Below the pieces are notes generated by a model that saw nothing but the letters and a program-made list of their open reading frames with translations, did no database searches and was not told the origin of the DNA. Below are positions 7,555 through 16,133 of a stretch of 64,000 nt of DNA, piece by piece; positions within the stretch are counted from its first letter, which is position 1, and each line of letters begins with the position of its first letter. Source of the stretch: Angustibacter sp049994355 (GTDB lineage: Bacteria; Actinomycetota; Actinomycetes; Actinomycetales; Angustibacteraceae). The translations under genes were made by a program, and so were the position numbers. The stretch is taken from positions 372,001-436,000 of the forward strand of contig NZ_CP188257.1 of NCBI RefSeq assembly GCF_049994355.1, given 5' to 3'.

Positions 7555-8750
7555 GCGGCATCCCCCTCAGCCGGGGCGGCCCAGGGCAGGTGCGCCTGCA
7601 CCCGCCAGCCGCCGTCCTCGGCTCGACCCCACTCGAGCTCGCCGCCGACCAGGCCGACCCGCTCGCTGAGCCCGACCAGGCCCATCCCGGCACCCGGCAG
7701 CAGCATCGCGGCCGACACCGGCACCCGGTTTCGCACCTCGATGTCCAGCCCCGACCCCGGACCGCCGGACAGCGACACCACCGTGGTGGCGGCCCGGGCG
7801 TGCTTGTGCACGTTGGTCAGCGACTCCTGGACCACCCGGTAGGCGGTGCGGCCGAGCTCGGCCGGTGGCTCTCCGTGCACGTCCCGGCTCAGCTCGACGT
7901 CCACCCCGGCGGTGCGCGAGGACTCGACGAGCCGGTCGATCTCGGCCATCCCCGGCGCGGGAGCCAGGTCCGAGCCGTCCGGTGAGTCGTCGCTGCGCAG
8001 CACGCCGAGTACCCGGCGCAGGTCCTCCAGCGCCTCGCGGGCCGTGGTGCGGACCAGTGCGGCAGTGCGCTCGACCTGTTCGGGACCGGCGTCGGCATTC
8101 ACCTCCAGCGCGCCCGCGTGCAGGGCGATCAGCGACACCTTGTGCGCCAGCACGTCGTGCATCTCCTGGGCGATCCGGTGCCGCTCACCCAGTCGCGCCT
8201 GGTCGGCCCGCAGCTCGCGCTCGGCCTCGGCGGTCTCGGCCCGCTCGCGCAGGGTGCGGACCAGGTCGCGGCGGGCGCCGACGTAGGCGCCGGCCGCCAG
8301 CACCGCACCGAAATACAGCATCGACGTCGCGATCATCGAGACGAGGTTCGTGGTGTCGTCCGTGAGCGCGGTGCGGACCACGTCCACCACGAAGCAGAGC
8401 CCGGTGATCGACCACAGCACGCGGTCGCGCCGGCGGATGGCCAGCGTGAACAGCGCCACCGTCAGCGCGGCGGGGATTCCGGTGATCGTGGCGCAGACCA
8501 GGGTGAACAGGGTGACCGCGACCGGGTGGCTGCGCCGCCACCACAGCGCGACGGCGGGGACGATGCCCACCACGACCAGCACAAACACCCAGTTGTCGGC
8601 GCTCTTGCCGTCCCGGCTGGCCGCGTAGCCGAGGTTGATCGCCAGCGTCGCCAGGATGAACGCGACGTCCCGGGCCCGCGGGCTGACCCGCGTGCCGAAG
8701 GCCCGCGCGCGCCGCCAGCGCAGGCGCTGGGCGGTCAGCAGGGAGGTCAC
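7551..8750 (-). CDS. sensor histidine kinase (HisKA_3 type)
   Basis: A 399-residue membrane kinase partnering the response regulator. The N-terminal half has about five hydrophobic membrane segments (for example DNWVFVLVVVGIVPAVALWW), then a coiled linker rich in Arg/Glu. The dimerisation/phosphoacceptor helix reads ERHRIAQEMHDVLAHKVSLI with the conserved His; the ATPase end is GMGLVGLSERVGLVGGELEWG. I set the start at the GTG at 8750 because the longer frame upstream runs through the intergenic hairpin and the ABC gene on the other strand. No extracellular sensor domain is present, as in the intramembrane-sensing kinases that control ABC exporters. Confidence 0.9.
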   Translation of the reverse strand: MTSLLTAQRLRWRRARAFGTRVSPRARDVAFILATLAINLGYAASRDGKSADNWVFVLVVVGIVPAVALWWRRSHPVAVTLFTLVCATITGIPAALTVALFTLAIRRRDRVLWSITGLCFVVDVVRTALTDDTTNLVSMIATSMLYFGAVLAAGAYVGARRDLVRTLRERAETAEAERELRADQARLGERHRIAQEMHDVLAHKVSLIALHAGALEVNADAGPEQVERTAALVRTTAREALEDLRRVLGVLRSDDSPDGSDLAPAPGMAEIDRLVESSRTAGVDVELSRDVHGEPPAELGRTAYRVVQESLTNVHKHARAATTVVSLSGGPGSGLDIEVRNRVPVSAAMLLPGAGMGLVGLSERVGLVGGELEWGRAEDGGWRVQAHLPWAAPAEGDAA

Positions 8751-8816
8751 GGCGTCCAGGGTAGGGCGGCAGGGGCGGCTGGCACGTCGTCCGGACGTCG
8801 GTCCTGCGATCGGTGG

Positions 8817-8840
8817 CACCCCCGACGAAAGTCGGGGGTG
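8817..8840. promoter_or_regulatory. perfect inverted repeat between kinase and ABC exporter genes
   Basis: CACCCCCGAC, a GAAA tetraloop-like spacer, and GTCGGGGGTG make a perfect 10-bp inverted repeat in the 144-bp divergent region, 55 bp before the exporter ATG and 67 bp before the kinase GTG. The position fits an operator for the LuxR-type regulator or an RNA hairpin in the exporter leader. Confidence 0.55.
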
Positions 8841-8894
8841 GCTCGGGACGAACGGGCGATCCGCGGCCGGCGCCGTCCCGCCAGGATTGACCCC

Positions 8895-9797
8895 ATGATC
8901 ACCGTCACGAACCTCACGAAGCGCTACGGCCACACCCTGGCCGTGGACGACATCAGCTTCACCTGCGCCCCGGGGACCGTCACCGGCTTCCTCGGCCCGA
9001 ACGGCGCGGGCAAGTCCACCACGCTGCGCATGCTGACCGCGCTCACGCCGCCGACCGCCGGAACCGCCACGGTCGACGGTCGCGCCTACCGCGACCTGCC
9101 CAACCCGGGCCGGGTCGTCGGCGTGATGCTGGACGCTGCTGCCGCGCACGCCGGCCGGACCGGCCGCGAGACGCTGCATGTTGCCGGGCAGGTCCTCGGC
9201 GCCGGCAAGGGGACCGCCGACGAGATGCTCGAGCGGGTGGGACTTGCCTCGGCGGCTGGACGCCGGGTGGGCCAGTACTCGCTCGGCATGCGCCAGCGCC
9301 TCGGCATCGCCGTGGCGCTGCTCGGCGACCCGGCGGTGCTGGTTCTGGACGAGCCCGCCAACGGCCTGGACCCGGAGGGCATCCGATGGATGCGCGAGCT
9401 GCTGCAGGACTTCTCGCGCCGCGGTGGCACGGTGCTGCTGTCCAGCCACCTGCTCAGCGAGGTGCAGGCCACCGTCGACCGCCTCGTCGTGATCGGCAAG
9501 GGACGCATCGTGGCCGACGGCGACCTGGCCGAGCTGCTCGCCGGCTCCGGCATCAAGGTGCGCGGGCTGGACCCGCAAGGCCTGCACGCCGCCCTGGTCG
9601 CGGCCGGACTCAACCCCACTGCGCTGCCGGACGACGCGTTCACCGTGGACGCGACCCCCGAGCAGGTGGGCCGGGCCGCGGCAGCCGCCGGACAGGTCCT
9701 GCTCGAGCTGCGCGCCGCGGACGGCGCCGGGCTCGAGGAGCTCTTCTTCACCCTCACCGCGGGCACCGAGCTCGCTGACGACAAGGACGCGGCATGA
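8895..9797 (+). CDS. ABC transporter ATP-binding protein
   Basis: A 300-residue nucleotide-binding subunit of a DRR/CcmA-type exporter. The start at 8895 (MITVTNLTKRYG) begins at the first strand of the ATPase domain; the longer frame upstream is the antisense of the kinase. The Walker A is GPNGAGKST, the signature is YSLGMRQRLGIA, the Walker B is VLVLDEPANGLDPEG, and the switch His follows in SSHLLSE. It overlaps the permease gene (ATGA at 9794-9797). The probable role is drug or lipid export, or self-protection, switched by the divergent two-component system. Confidence 0.93.
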   Translation: MITVTNLTKRYGHTLAVDDISFTCAPGTVTGFLGPNGAGKSTTLRMLTALTPPTAGTATVDGRAYRDLPNPGRVVGVMLDAAAAHAGRTGRETLHVAGQVLGAGKGTADEMLERVGLASAAGRRVGQYSLGMRQRLGIAVALLGDPAVLVLDEPANGLDPEGIRWMRELLQDFSRRGGTVLLSSHLLSEVQATVDRLVVIGKGRIVADGDLAELLAGSGIKVRGLDPQGLHAALVAAGLNPTALPDDAFTVDATPEQVGRAAAAAGQVLLELRAADGAGLEELFFTLTAGTELADDKDAA

Positions 9798-10594
9798 GCA
9801 CCGTCACGCAGCCCCGGCCGGCGCAGACCCGGTCGGCCCTGGGCCCGGTCGTGCGACCGTCGTTCGTCCGGCTGACCCGGATCGAGCTTCGCAAGTCCGT
9901 GGACTACCGGGCCGGGCGGTGGATCCTCGGCGTGATCGTCGGGCTCGCCGTCCTCGCTCTCGCCTGGATGGTCTGGACCTCCTGGCACGACCCTCAGGGC
10001 CACATCAACTTCCGCGACTTCGCGGGCGCGGCCCTGGCCGCGGCGGCGTTCCTGCTGCCGGTGCTGGGCATCCTGGCGATGACGAGCGAGTGGAGCCAGC
10101 GCACGGCACTGACCACGTTCACGCTCTCGCCGCGAAGGGTCCCCGTGCTGCTGGCCAAGCTGATGGCGGCGCTGCTGCTGATGCTGGCCGTCATGGTGTC
10201 GATCACCGTGCTGGCCGCGCTGGCGACCGCACTGGCCGGCGCGATCAGTGGCGACCCGGTCAGCTGGGCCGGGGCGGACCCGTGGCAGTACTGGGGTGGC
10301 CAGTACCTGACCCAGGCCATGTTCGTGCTGATGGGTGCTGGGTTCGGCGCGCTGATCCCGATCACCGGGGTGGCGCTGACCGCGTTCTTCGTCGCACCGT
10401 TCCTGTTCGCCATCCTGGCCAGCACGCTGCTCAAGCACATCGGTTCGTGGTTCGACGTGTTCAGCGCCTTCGACCGCATCGGGCAGTTCAAGCTCGACGG
10501 CAAGGGCTGGGAGTCGCTGACCTCGGTCCTGATCTGGGTGGTCCTGCCGATCGCTGCGGGGCTGTTCCTGAGCAACCGCCGAGAGGTGAAGTAG
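9794..10594 (+). CDS. ABC transporter permease
   Basis: A 266-residue integral membrane protein with six hydrophobic segments (for example WILGVIVGLAVLALAWMVW and LMAALLLMLAVMVSITVLAAL) after a short cytoplasmic N-terminus. It starts in an ATGA overlap with the ATPase gene, so the two form one exporter (ABC-2 type permease). It has the usual motif TSEWSQRTALTTF, common to this class of permease. It ends with a Lys-rich tail (SNRREVK). Substrate unknown. Confidence 0.9.
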   Translation: MSTVTQPRPAQTRSALGPVVRPSFVRLTRIELRKSVDYRAGRWILGVIVGLAVLALAWMVWTSWHDPQGHINFRDFAGAALAAAAFLLPVLGILAMTSEWSQRTALTTFTLSPRRVPVLLAKLMAALLLMLAVMVSITVLAALATALAGAISGDPVSWAGADPWQYWGGQYLTQAMFVLMGAGFGALIPITGVALTAFFVAPFLFAILASTLLKHIGSWFDVFSAFDRIGQFKLDGKGWESLTSVLIWVVLPIAAGLFLSNRREVK

Positions 10595-10641
10595 GCCAGC
10601 CCGGCTCGCACCCGGCTCAGGGACCGGTTGCGAGGCAGGGC

Positions 10642-11685
10642 TCAGCGCGGGGCGCGTCGTCGAGCAGACGGCGCGCCCCGCAGCATGCGCAGGACCGCGC
10701 GCTCGATCGCGCCGTGGGTCGCAGGATGGCCTGGCGCGACGTCCTCACCGAGCCGTCGCAGCGCGGGCTCGATGGTCGTACCGTCCTCGAACAGGTCGAC
10801 GACCCGCGGGTCGACGTACGACCCGCGGGCGACGGCGGGGGTGTTGCCGAGGTAGTCGGCCACCTCGCGCATCGCCCGGGCCACCGCGCGCTTGCGGGAC
10901 GACGGTGTGCTGGCCGCGTTGGTGGAGACGGCCAGTGCGACCGCGGCCAGGACCGTGCCGTGCCAGGTGCGGAAGTCCTTGGCCGAGACCTCACCGCCGA
11001 CGACCTCCTTGACGTACGCGTTGATGTCGTCGCTGGTGACGTCGTGCCATCGCCGGTCGGCCTGGTAGGCCAGCAGCTCCGAGCCGCCAGAACGCCTGCG
11101 CCGCAGGATGTTCACGGCCTCGAGCAGCTCGGGATCGCCCAGCGCGACGTACCGCTCCTGGCCGGACTTGGCGGTGTAGTCGAAGACCAGCTGGCCGTCG
11201 TCGATGCTCACTTGGTCCTTGGTGATCGTGGCCAGGCCGTAGCTGCCGTTCTGCTCCGCGTAGCTCTCGCCACCGATCCGGAAGAACCCGAGGTCGAGGA
11301 GCCGGAAGGCAGTGGCCAGCACTCGCTCGCGTGGCATGCCGTCGCGGGCGAGGTCGTCGGCGGCGCGTTCGCGCGCCTTCGGCAGTCGTGCGGCCACGGT
11401 CAGCACCCGGTCGTGCTTGGCCTCGTCGCGCTTGGCCCGCCACTGCGGGTGGTACAGGTACTGACGCCGGCCCGCGGCGTCCGTCCCGACGGCCTGGATG
11501 TGCCCGTTGGCCTGACGGCAGACCCAGACGTCCTCCCACGCGGGCGGGATGACCAGCGCCTTGATCCGCTCGATGGCCTGGGGCTCGGTGAGTCGCTCAC
11601 CGGAGTCGAGGTAGACGAAGCCGCGTCCCTGCCGTCGACGGGAGATCCCCGGGTCGGACGGCGAGACGGTGCGCAGGCGGGGCAT
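10642..11685 (-). CDS. DNA topoisomerase IB
   Basis: A 347-residue poxvirus-type topoisomerase IB, which relaxes supercoils through a 3'-phosphotyrosyl intermediate. The N-terminal domain has DPGISRRRQGRGFVYLDSG and ALVIPPAWEDVWVC, and then the QYLYHPQWRAKRDEAK motif. The catalytic domain has DFRTWHGTVLAA (active-site Arg and His region) and the nucleophile at Y290 in ARGSYVDPRVVDLF. The length is normal. It converges on the ABC permease with 47 nt between the stops. Enzymes of this type are scattered through actinobacteria and are not essential. Confidence 0.93.
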   Translation of the reverse strand: MPRLRTVSPSDPGISRRRQGRGFVYLDSGERLTEPQAIERIKALVIPPAWEDVWVCRQANGHIQAVGTDAAGRRQYLYHPQWRAKRDEAKHDRVLTVAARLPKARERAADDLARDGMPRERVLATAFRLLDLGFFRIGGESYAEQNGSYGLATITKDQVSIDDGQLVFDYTAKSGQERYVALGDPELLEAVNILRRRRSGGSELLAYQADRRWHDVTSDDINAYVKEVVGGEVSAKDFRTWHGTVLAAVALAVSTNAASTPSSRKRAVARAMREVADYLGNTPAVARGSYVDPRVVDLFEDGTTIEPALRRLGEDVAPGHPATHGAIERAVLRMLRGAPSARRRAPR

Positions 11686-11768
11686 GTGCGCATCTTGCGG
11701 GCGCCGTGGCGCAGCGGCAACCGCAACCCGCGAGCGGGGCTAGGGTTCCGGGATCAAGGGAGGCCGCC

Positions 11769-12368
11769 ATGATCGTCCGCCGGACCGTTGCACGGGTGGT
11801 GCTGCGCGTTGCCCGCTGGAAGGTCGTCGGTGAGGTGCCTCCCTTCGGCATCACCGTGGGCGCACCGCACACCTCGTACTGGGACTGGGTGGTGATGCTC
11901 CTGGTGATGTGGCACGGCGGCGGCAAGCCGAAGGTGCTGATCAAGAAGGAGATCTTCGTCGGGCCGCTGGGGTGGCTGCTGCGGGCCACCGGCGGGGTGC
12001 CGGTCGACCGCGACCAGCCGAGTGCGCTGATCCGCACCTTGATGAAGCAGGCCAAGAGCGGCGAGCCGTACCTGCTGGTGATCGCGGCAGAGGGGACTCG
12101 CTCCAAGACCGACTACTGGAAGCCGGGCTTCTACCGGATCGCCCGCGCGTCGCGGATGCCGATCGTCCTCGGCTTCGTGGACGGCCCCACCCGAACCATG
12201 GGTTTCGGTCCGAGCGTGATGCCGACCGGTGACGTGGTGGCGGACATGGACGTCCTGCGGGCGTTCTACGCGGACAAGCACGGCATCCACCCCGACCAGC
12301 GGACCGAGCCGCGACTGCCGGAAGAGGACAAACCTCAGCGGCGGCCGCGCCCGGTCACCGAGAACTGA
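11769..12368 (+). CDS. 1-acyl-glycerol-3-phosphate acyltransferase-like protein
   Basis: A 199-residue PlsC-domain protein. The acyltransferase motif HTSYWD (H34 and D39, HX4D) is followed by the acceptor motif EGTRS and the SKTDYWKPGFYRIA loop. The N-terminal Arg/Val helix probably sits on the membrane. The start at 11769 (MIVRRTV) lies beside AAGGGAGGC, a good ribosome binding site, so the longer frame is rejected. It would transfer an acyl chain to a lysophospholipid or a related alcohol. Its 3' end overlaps the convergent SDR gene by 34 nt. Confidence 0.87.
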   Translation: MIVRRTVARVVLRVARWKVVGEVPPFGITVGAPHTSYWDWVVMLLVMWHGGGKPKVLIKKEIFVGPLGWLLRATGGVPVDRDQPSALIRTLMKQAKSGEPYLLVIAAEGTRSKTDYWKPGFYRIARASRMPIVLGFVDGPTRTMGFGPSVMPTGDVVADMDVLRAFYADKHGIHPDQRTEPRLPEEDKPQRRPRPVTEN

Positions 12369-13186
12369 CGGCGGACGAACGCGTCCCAGGCGCGGTCGCC
12401 ACCGAACCGCCGCAGCGCCACCATCGCGCGGGCGGCCGGCGTGATCAGGTAGCGCGAGCGCGGGCGCTCCGCCTCCACCGCTCGTCGGACGATCTGGGCG
12501 ACCTTGCCCGGCGGCACCGAGAACGGGCCGCGGTAGCCGTCGGCCATTACCTTGTCGGCGCTGGACCGCAGCGCGTCGTACGGCGAGGAGCCGTCGGTGG
12601 ACGTCGAGTCGAGGGTGCCGGCCGCGACCTCGCCGAAGCCGGTGCGGATCATGCCGGGCTCGACCAGGACGACGTCGATGCCGAACTGGGCGACCTCGAC
12701 GCGCAGCGCGTCGCTGATCGCCTCTACCGCGTACTTGCTGGCGTGGTAGTACCCACCGGCCGGGAAGGTGATGCGGCCGCCCATCGAGCCGATGTTCACG
12801 ATGCGCCCGCGCCCGGCCTCGCGCATCGCAGGCAGCGCGAGCTGGATCAGCCGGGACAGGCCGAACACGTTCGTCTCGAACTGCCGTCGCACGGCGTCCA
12901 TCGAGACCTCCTCGACGGCGCCGTACTCGCCGTAGCCGGCGTTGTTCACCAGCGTGCCGACCTGGCCGTGCTCCGCCTCGACGGCGCGAACCGCCGCGGC
13001 CATCGACGCTTCGTCGGTGACGTCCAGCGCGAGCACCTTCGCCCCGGCGGCGACCAGCTCGTCGAGGGTCTCGGGGCGACGCGCGGTGGCGTAGACGGTG
13101 TGGCCGTTGGCCAGCAGCTCGAGGGCGACGGCCCGGCCGATTCCGCTCGAGCACCCGGTGACGAGGACGGGGTCGTGGGTTGTCAT
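12335..13186 (-). CDS. short-chain dehydrogenase/reductase
   Basis: A 283-residue classical SDR. The cofactor site is VTGCSSGIGRAVAL, the NAG motif is VNNAGYGEYG, and the catalytic pair is in GGYYHASKYAVEA. The product resembles the oxidoreductases that act on retinol-like or steroid-like alcohols in actinobacteria (family layout GAVEEVSMDAVRRQFETNVF), but the substrate is open. It is a single leftward gene; its 3' end runs 34 nt into the acyltransferase gene. Confidence 0.88.
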   Translation of the reverse strand: MTTHDPVLVTGCSSGIGRAVALELLANGHTVYATARRPETLDELVAAGAKVLALDVTDEASMAAAVRAVEAEHGQVGTLVNNAGYGEYGAVEEVSMDAVRRQFETNVFGLSRLIQLALPAMREAGRGRIVNIGSMGGRITFPAGGYYHASKYAVEAISDALRVEVAQFGIDVVLVEPGMIRTGFGEVAAGTLDSTSTDGSSPYDALRSSADKVMADGYRGPFSVPPGKVAQIVRRAVEAERPRSRYLITPAARAMVALRRFGGDRAWDAFVRRQFSVTGRGRR

Positions 13187-13250
13187 CCGGCGCGCTCCAG
13201 GCAGTAGCGGGTGAGGCGGTCACGCCAGGCTAGCCACCCCGCCGCAGCCC

Positions 13251-13346
13251 CTGACTTTGACCACGTTAGGAAGGCGGCGACCTACTTCTCGAGGGCTCTT
13301 GCCCTGGTGAGGTAGGCCTACGGCTGCCTAACGTGGTCAACGTCAG
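13251..13346. repeat. 96-nt imperfect palindrome
   Basis: The two 46-nt halves are inverted copies around a TCTT loop at 13297-13300. The outer arms are CTGAC, one mismatch, then a perfect 14-bp match (TTGACCACGTTAGG at 13257-13270 with its complement at 13327-13340). The inner arms match less well, ending in AGGGC/GCCCT at the loop. The element lies 65 nt before the SDR start and 82 nt before the cysteine leader ORF. It could be a divergent regulatory hairpin or a mobile palindrome; no target duplication is evident. Confidence 0.7.
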
Positions 13347-13427
13347 AGGTCAGGCGGACGTCCGGGTTGTCCACATGCTGGCGCGGACGGTGCCAGATCG
13401 TGGACGTTGTGCGACCATCGATGGGTG

Positions 13428-13508
13428 ATGCCCGTGCAGCCCCACCTCGTGAGTCGACGCCACGTCGACCTCGGTCGCACGCGCAGCATGATCTGTCGCG
13501 GCATCTGA
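13428..13508 (+). CDS. putative cysteine-responsive leader peptide
   Basis: A 26-codon ORF, too short for ordinary gene calls, upstream of the sulfite reductase gene. Its product contains RRHVDLGRTRSMICRGI and stop, matching the actinobacterial leader peptide pattern RRHVDLxR..S..CR that precedes sulfur assimilation genes. Leader ORFs with late Cys codons are known in mycobacteria to act as cysteine-responsive attenuators. Here the single Cys codon (TGT, 13494-13496) lies four codons before the stop. The leader ends 111 nt before the reductase start, leaving room for an attenuating structure. Confidence 0.75.
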   Translation: MPVQPHLVSRRHVDLGRTRSMICRGI

Positions 13509-13619
13509 CCCGCCCTGGACGACGACGACGTCGTCACCGAGTGCGCGAGGCGACCGCTGCATCGAAGGCCATTGGCCATCTCGCCGTCTGCGTGCCCAAG
13601 ATCTCGATGAGGACCACCC

Positions 13620-15308
13620 ATGACTGCGACGATCCCGACCTCCCGCCCCGGCCGGGCGCCCGTGCCCCAGGGGCAGTGGGCCCTCGGTGACCGCACGCCG
13701 CTGAACGCGAACGAGCGCTTCAAGGCCGAGGACGACGCGCTGAACGTCCGCGCGCGCATCGAGCAGGTCTACTCACGCGAAGGCTTCGACGCCATCACCG
13801 ACGACGACCTGCACGGCCGGTTCCGCTGGTGGGGGCTGTACACCCAGCGCAAGCCCGGCATCGACGGCGGCCGCACCGGCTCGCTCGAGCCGCACGAGCT
13901 CGAGGACAAGTTCTTCATGCTGCGCGTGCGGGTCGACGGCGGCGCCCTGACCACCGAGCAGCTGCGCACCATCGGCGAGGTCTCCACCGAGTTCGCCCGT
14001 GACACCGCCGACATCACCGACCGGCAGAACATCCAGCTGCACTGGGTGCGCGTCGAGGACATGCCGGCGATCTGGGGCAGGCTCGAAGCCGTCGGCCTGC
14101 TCACCACCGAGGCCTGTGGCGACTGCCCGCGGGTCATCCTGGGCAGCCCGGTCGCCGGGATCGCGCTGGACGAGATCGTCGACCCGACGCCGGCGATCGA
14201 GGAGATCCAGCGCCGCTACATCGGCGACCCGGCGTTCAGCAACCTGCCGCGCAAGTTCAAGACCGCCATCACCGGGATGCCGACGAACGACGTCGTGCAC
14301 GAGATCAACGACGTCGCGTTCACCGCAGTCGTGCACCCCGAGCACGGCCCGGGCTTCGACCTGTGGGTCGGCGGCGGCCTGTCGACCAACCCGCGCCTCG
14401 CGGTTCGGCTCGGCGCCTGGGTGCCGCTGGACGAGGTGCCGGACGTCTGGGCCGGGGTCACCTCGGTGTTCCGCGACTACGGCTACCGCAAGCTGCGGCA
14501 CAAGGCGCGGCTGAAGTTCCTGCTCGCCGACTGGGGACCCGAGCGCTTCCGCGAGGTGCTGGAGACCGAGTACCTCAAGCGTCCTCTGCTGGACGGCCCC
14601 GCGCCGCAGCCGGTGTCCGACCCGGGCGACCACGTCGGCGTGCACAGCCAGCGCGACGGCAACAAGTACATCGGGGCCGCGCCGATGGTCGGTCGGGTTT
14701 CCGGCGAGCTGCTCAGCGGGCTGGCCGACCTGGCCGAGGCGCACGGTTCGCGTCGGGTCCGGCTGACCCCGCACCAGAAGGTGCTGGTGCTGGACGTGCC
14801 CGAGGCGGACGTCGAGCCCGTCGTCGAAGGGCTGCTCGGGCTGGGTCTTGATCCGCGCCCCAGCGTGTTCCGCCGGCACACCATCGCGTGCACCGGGATC
14901 GAGTACTGCAAGCTCGCCATCGTCGAGACCAAGGCGGTCGCGACGCACGCCGTGACCGAGCTGGAGCGCCGGCTCGCGGACATCGCCGACACCTTGGACT
15001 CGCCGATCTCGTTGCACGTCAACGGCTGCCCGAACTCGTGCGCCCGCATCCAGGTCGGCGACATCGGGCTCAAGGGCCAGATCGTCACGGACGACGACGG
15101 CCAGCAGGTGCCCGGCTTCCAGGTGCACCTCGGCGGCGCGCTCGGCCTCGACCCCGGCTTCGGCCGCAAGGTCCGTGGCCTGAAGGTCACCGCCGAGGAG
15201 CTGCCCGACTACGTCGAGCGCGTCGTACGCCGCTACGCCGCCGAACGCGAGCCGCACGAGCGCTTCGCCACCTGGGCTGTCCGAGCGGACGAGGAGGCAC
15301 TGGCATGA
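13620..15308 (+). CDS. sir: ferredoxin-dependent sulfite (nitrite) reductase, SirA/NirA type
   Basis: A 562-residue siroheme/[4Fe-4S] enzyme reducing sulfite to sulfide with ferredoxin. The cluster ligands are C424 and C430 (IACTGIEYCK) and C470 and C474 (NGCPNSCAR). The siroheme half-domains are visible (DRQNIQLHWVRVEDMP, and a second repeat RRVRLTPHQKVLVLD). The EACGDCPR motif and WGLYTQRKPG belong to the mycobacterial SirA group. Sulfite rather than nitrite is favoured because the next gene, overlapping by ATGA, is the APS/PAPS reductase, and because a cysteine leader peptide lies upstream. Confidence 0.93.
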   Translation: MTATIPTSRPGRAPVPQGQWALGDRTPLNANERFKAEDDALNVRARIEQVYSREGFDAITDDDLHGRFRWWGLYTQRKPGIDGGRTGSLEPHELEDKFFMLRVRVDGGALTTEQLRTIGEVSTEFARDTADITDRQNIQLHWVRVEDMPAIWGRLEAVGLLTTEACGDCPRVILGSPVAGIALDEIVDPTPAIEEIQRRYIGDPAFSNLPRKFKTAITGMPTNDVVHEINDVAFTAVVHPEHGPGFDLWVGGGLSTNPRLAVRLGAWVPLDEVPDVWAGVTSVFRDYGYRKLRHKARLKFLLADWGPERFREVLETEYLKRPLLDGPAPQPVSDPGDHVGVHSQRDGNKYIGAAPMVGRVSGELLSGLADLAEAHGSRRVRLTPHQKVLVLDVPEADVEPVVEGLLGLGLDPRPSVFRRHTIACTGIEYCKLAIVETKAVATHAVTELERRLADIADTLDSPISLHVNGCPNSCARIQVGDIGLKGQIVTDDDGQQVPGFQVHLGGALGLDPGFGRKVRGLKVTAEELPDYVERVVRRYAAEREPHERFATWAVRADEEALA

Positions 15309-16000
15309 CCACCGCCACCGACACGCTGCGCGACCGCGTGCAGGAAGCCGCTCGTGCGCTGGACGGCGCGCCCGCCCTCGAGATCGTCCGCTGGGCGGTC
15401 GAGGCCACCGGCGGCAACATCGCCGTCGCGGGAAGCATGCAGGACTCCGTGACCTCACACCTGGTGTCCCAGGTCCGGCCCGGCGTCGACGTGCTGTTCC
15501 TGGACACCGGCTACCACTTCCGCGAGACGCTGCGGATGCGCGACCGCGTGCAGGGGCAGCTCGACGTCAACGTGGTCGACGTGCTCCCCAAGCAGACCGT
15601 CGCCGAGCAGGACGCCGAGTACGGTCCCCGCCTGCACGACCGCGATCCCGGACTGTGCTGCTTCCTGCGCAAGGTCGCCCCGCTCGCCGAGGCCCTCGCG
15701 CCCTACGACGCGTGGGTGACCGGCCTGCGCCGCGAGGAGTCGGCCACCAGGGCCAACACGCCGGTCGTCTCCTGGGACGACAAGCACGACATGATCAAGG
15801 TCTGCCCGCTGGCCACCTGGACGGCGGACGACGTCGAGAACTACCAGGTCGAGCACGGCCTGCTGCGCAATGCTCTGGTCCTGCAGGGGTACTCCTCGAT
15901 CGGCTGCGCGCCGTGCACCCGCCGGGTCGACCCGGGCGCGGACCCGCGGTCCGGCCGGTGGGCCGGTACCGACAAGGTCGAGTGCGGCATCCACATCTGA
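15305..16000 (+). CDS. cysH: adenylyl-sulfate (APS) reductase
   Basis: A 231-residue assimilatory reductase. The adenylate-binding region has VAGSMQDSV and LFLDTGYHF. The enzyme carries the bacterial APS-reductase cluster signature: C118/C119 (GLCCFLRK) and C201/C204 (GCAPCTRRV), ligands of a [4Fe-4S] cluster, and the C-terminal nucleophile C227 (ECGIHI). Enzymes with the CC...CxxC set use APS (some also PAPS) and thioredoxin. It starts in an ATGA overlap with the sulfite reductase gene, so the two steps APS to sulfite to sulfide are coupled. Confidence 0.94.
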   Translation: MTTATDTLRDRVQEAARALDGAPALEIVRWAVEATGGNIAVAGSMQDSVTSHLVSQVRPGVDVLFLDTGYHFRETLRMRDRVQGQLDVNVVDVLPKQTVAEQDAEYGPRLHDRDPGLCCFLRKVAPLAEALAPYDAWVTGLRREESATRANTPVVSWDDKHDMIKVCPLATWTADDVENYQVEHGLLRNALVLQGYSSIGCAPCTRRVDPGADPRSGRWAGTDKVECGIHI

Positions 16001-16133
16001 CCCGCCGCTGGCGGTAGCACCGCTCACTGAGTGCGCTCCCTTCACCCGCATGGCGTACAGGCGAAAACCCCCCAAGGGGTGCTGAAGCGTGCCACCATGT
16101 CGCTGGCACGTGGTCTGGGACGGGAGGGCGCCC

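Noticed and set aside
16040..16133. A c-di-GMP riboswitch ahead of the GGDEF-EAL gene
   Set aside because: The stretch has GGCGTACAGGCGAAAACC, which resembles part of the class I consensus, but the paired stems and the second conserved loop are not present. Only a weak 5-bp hairpin forms.
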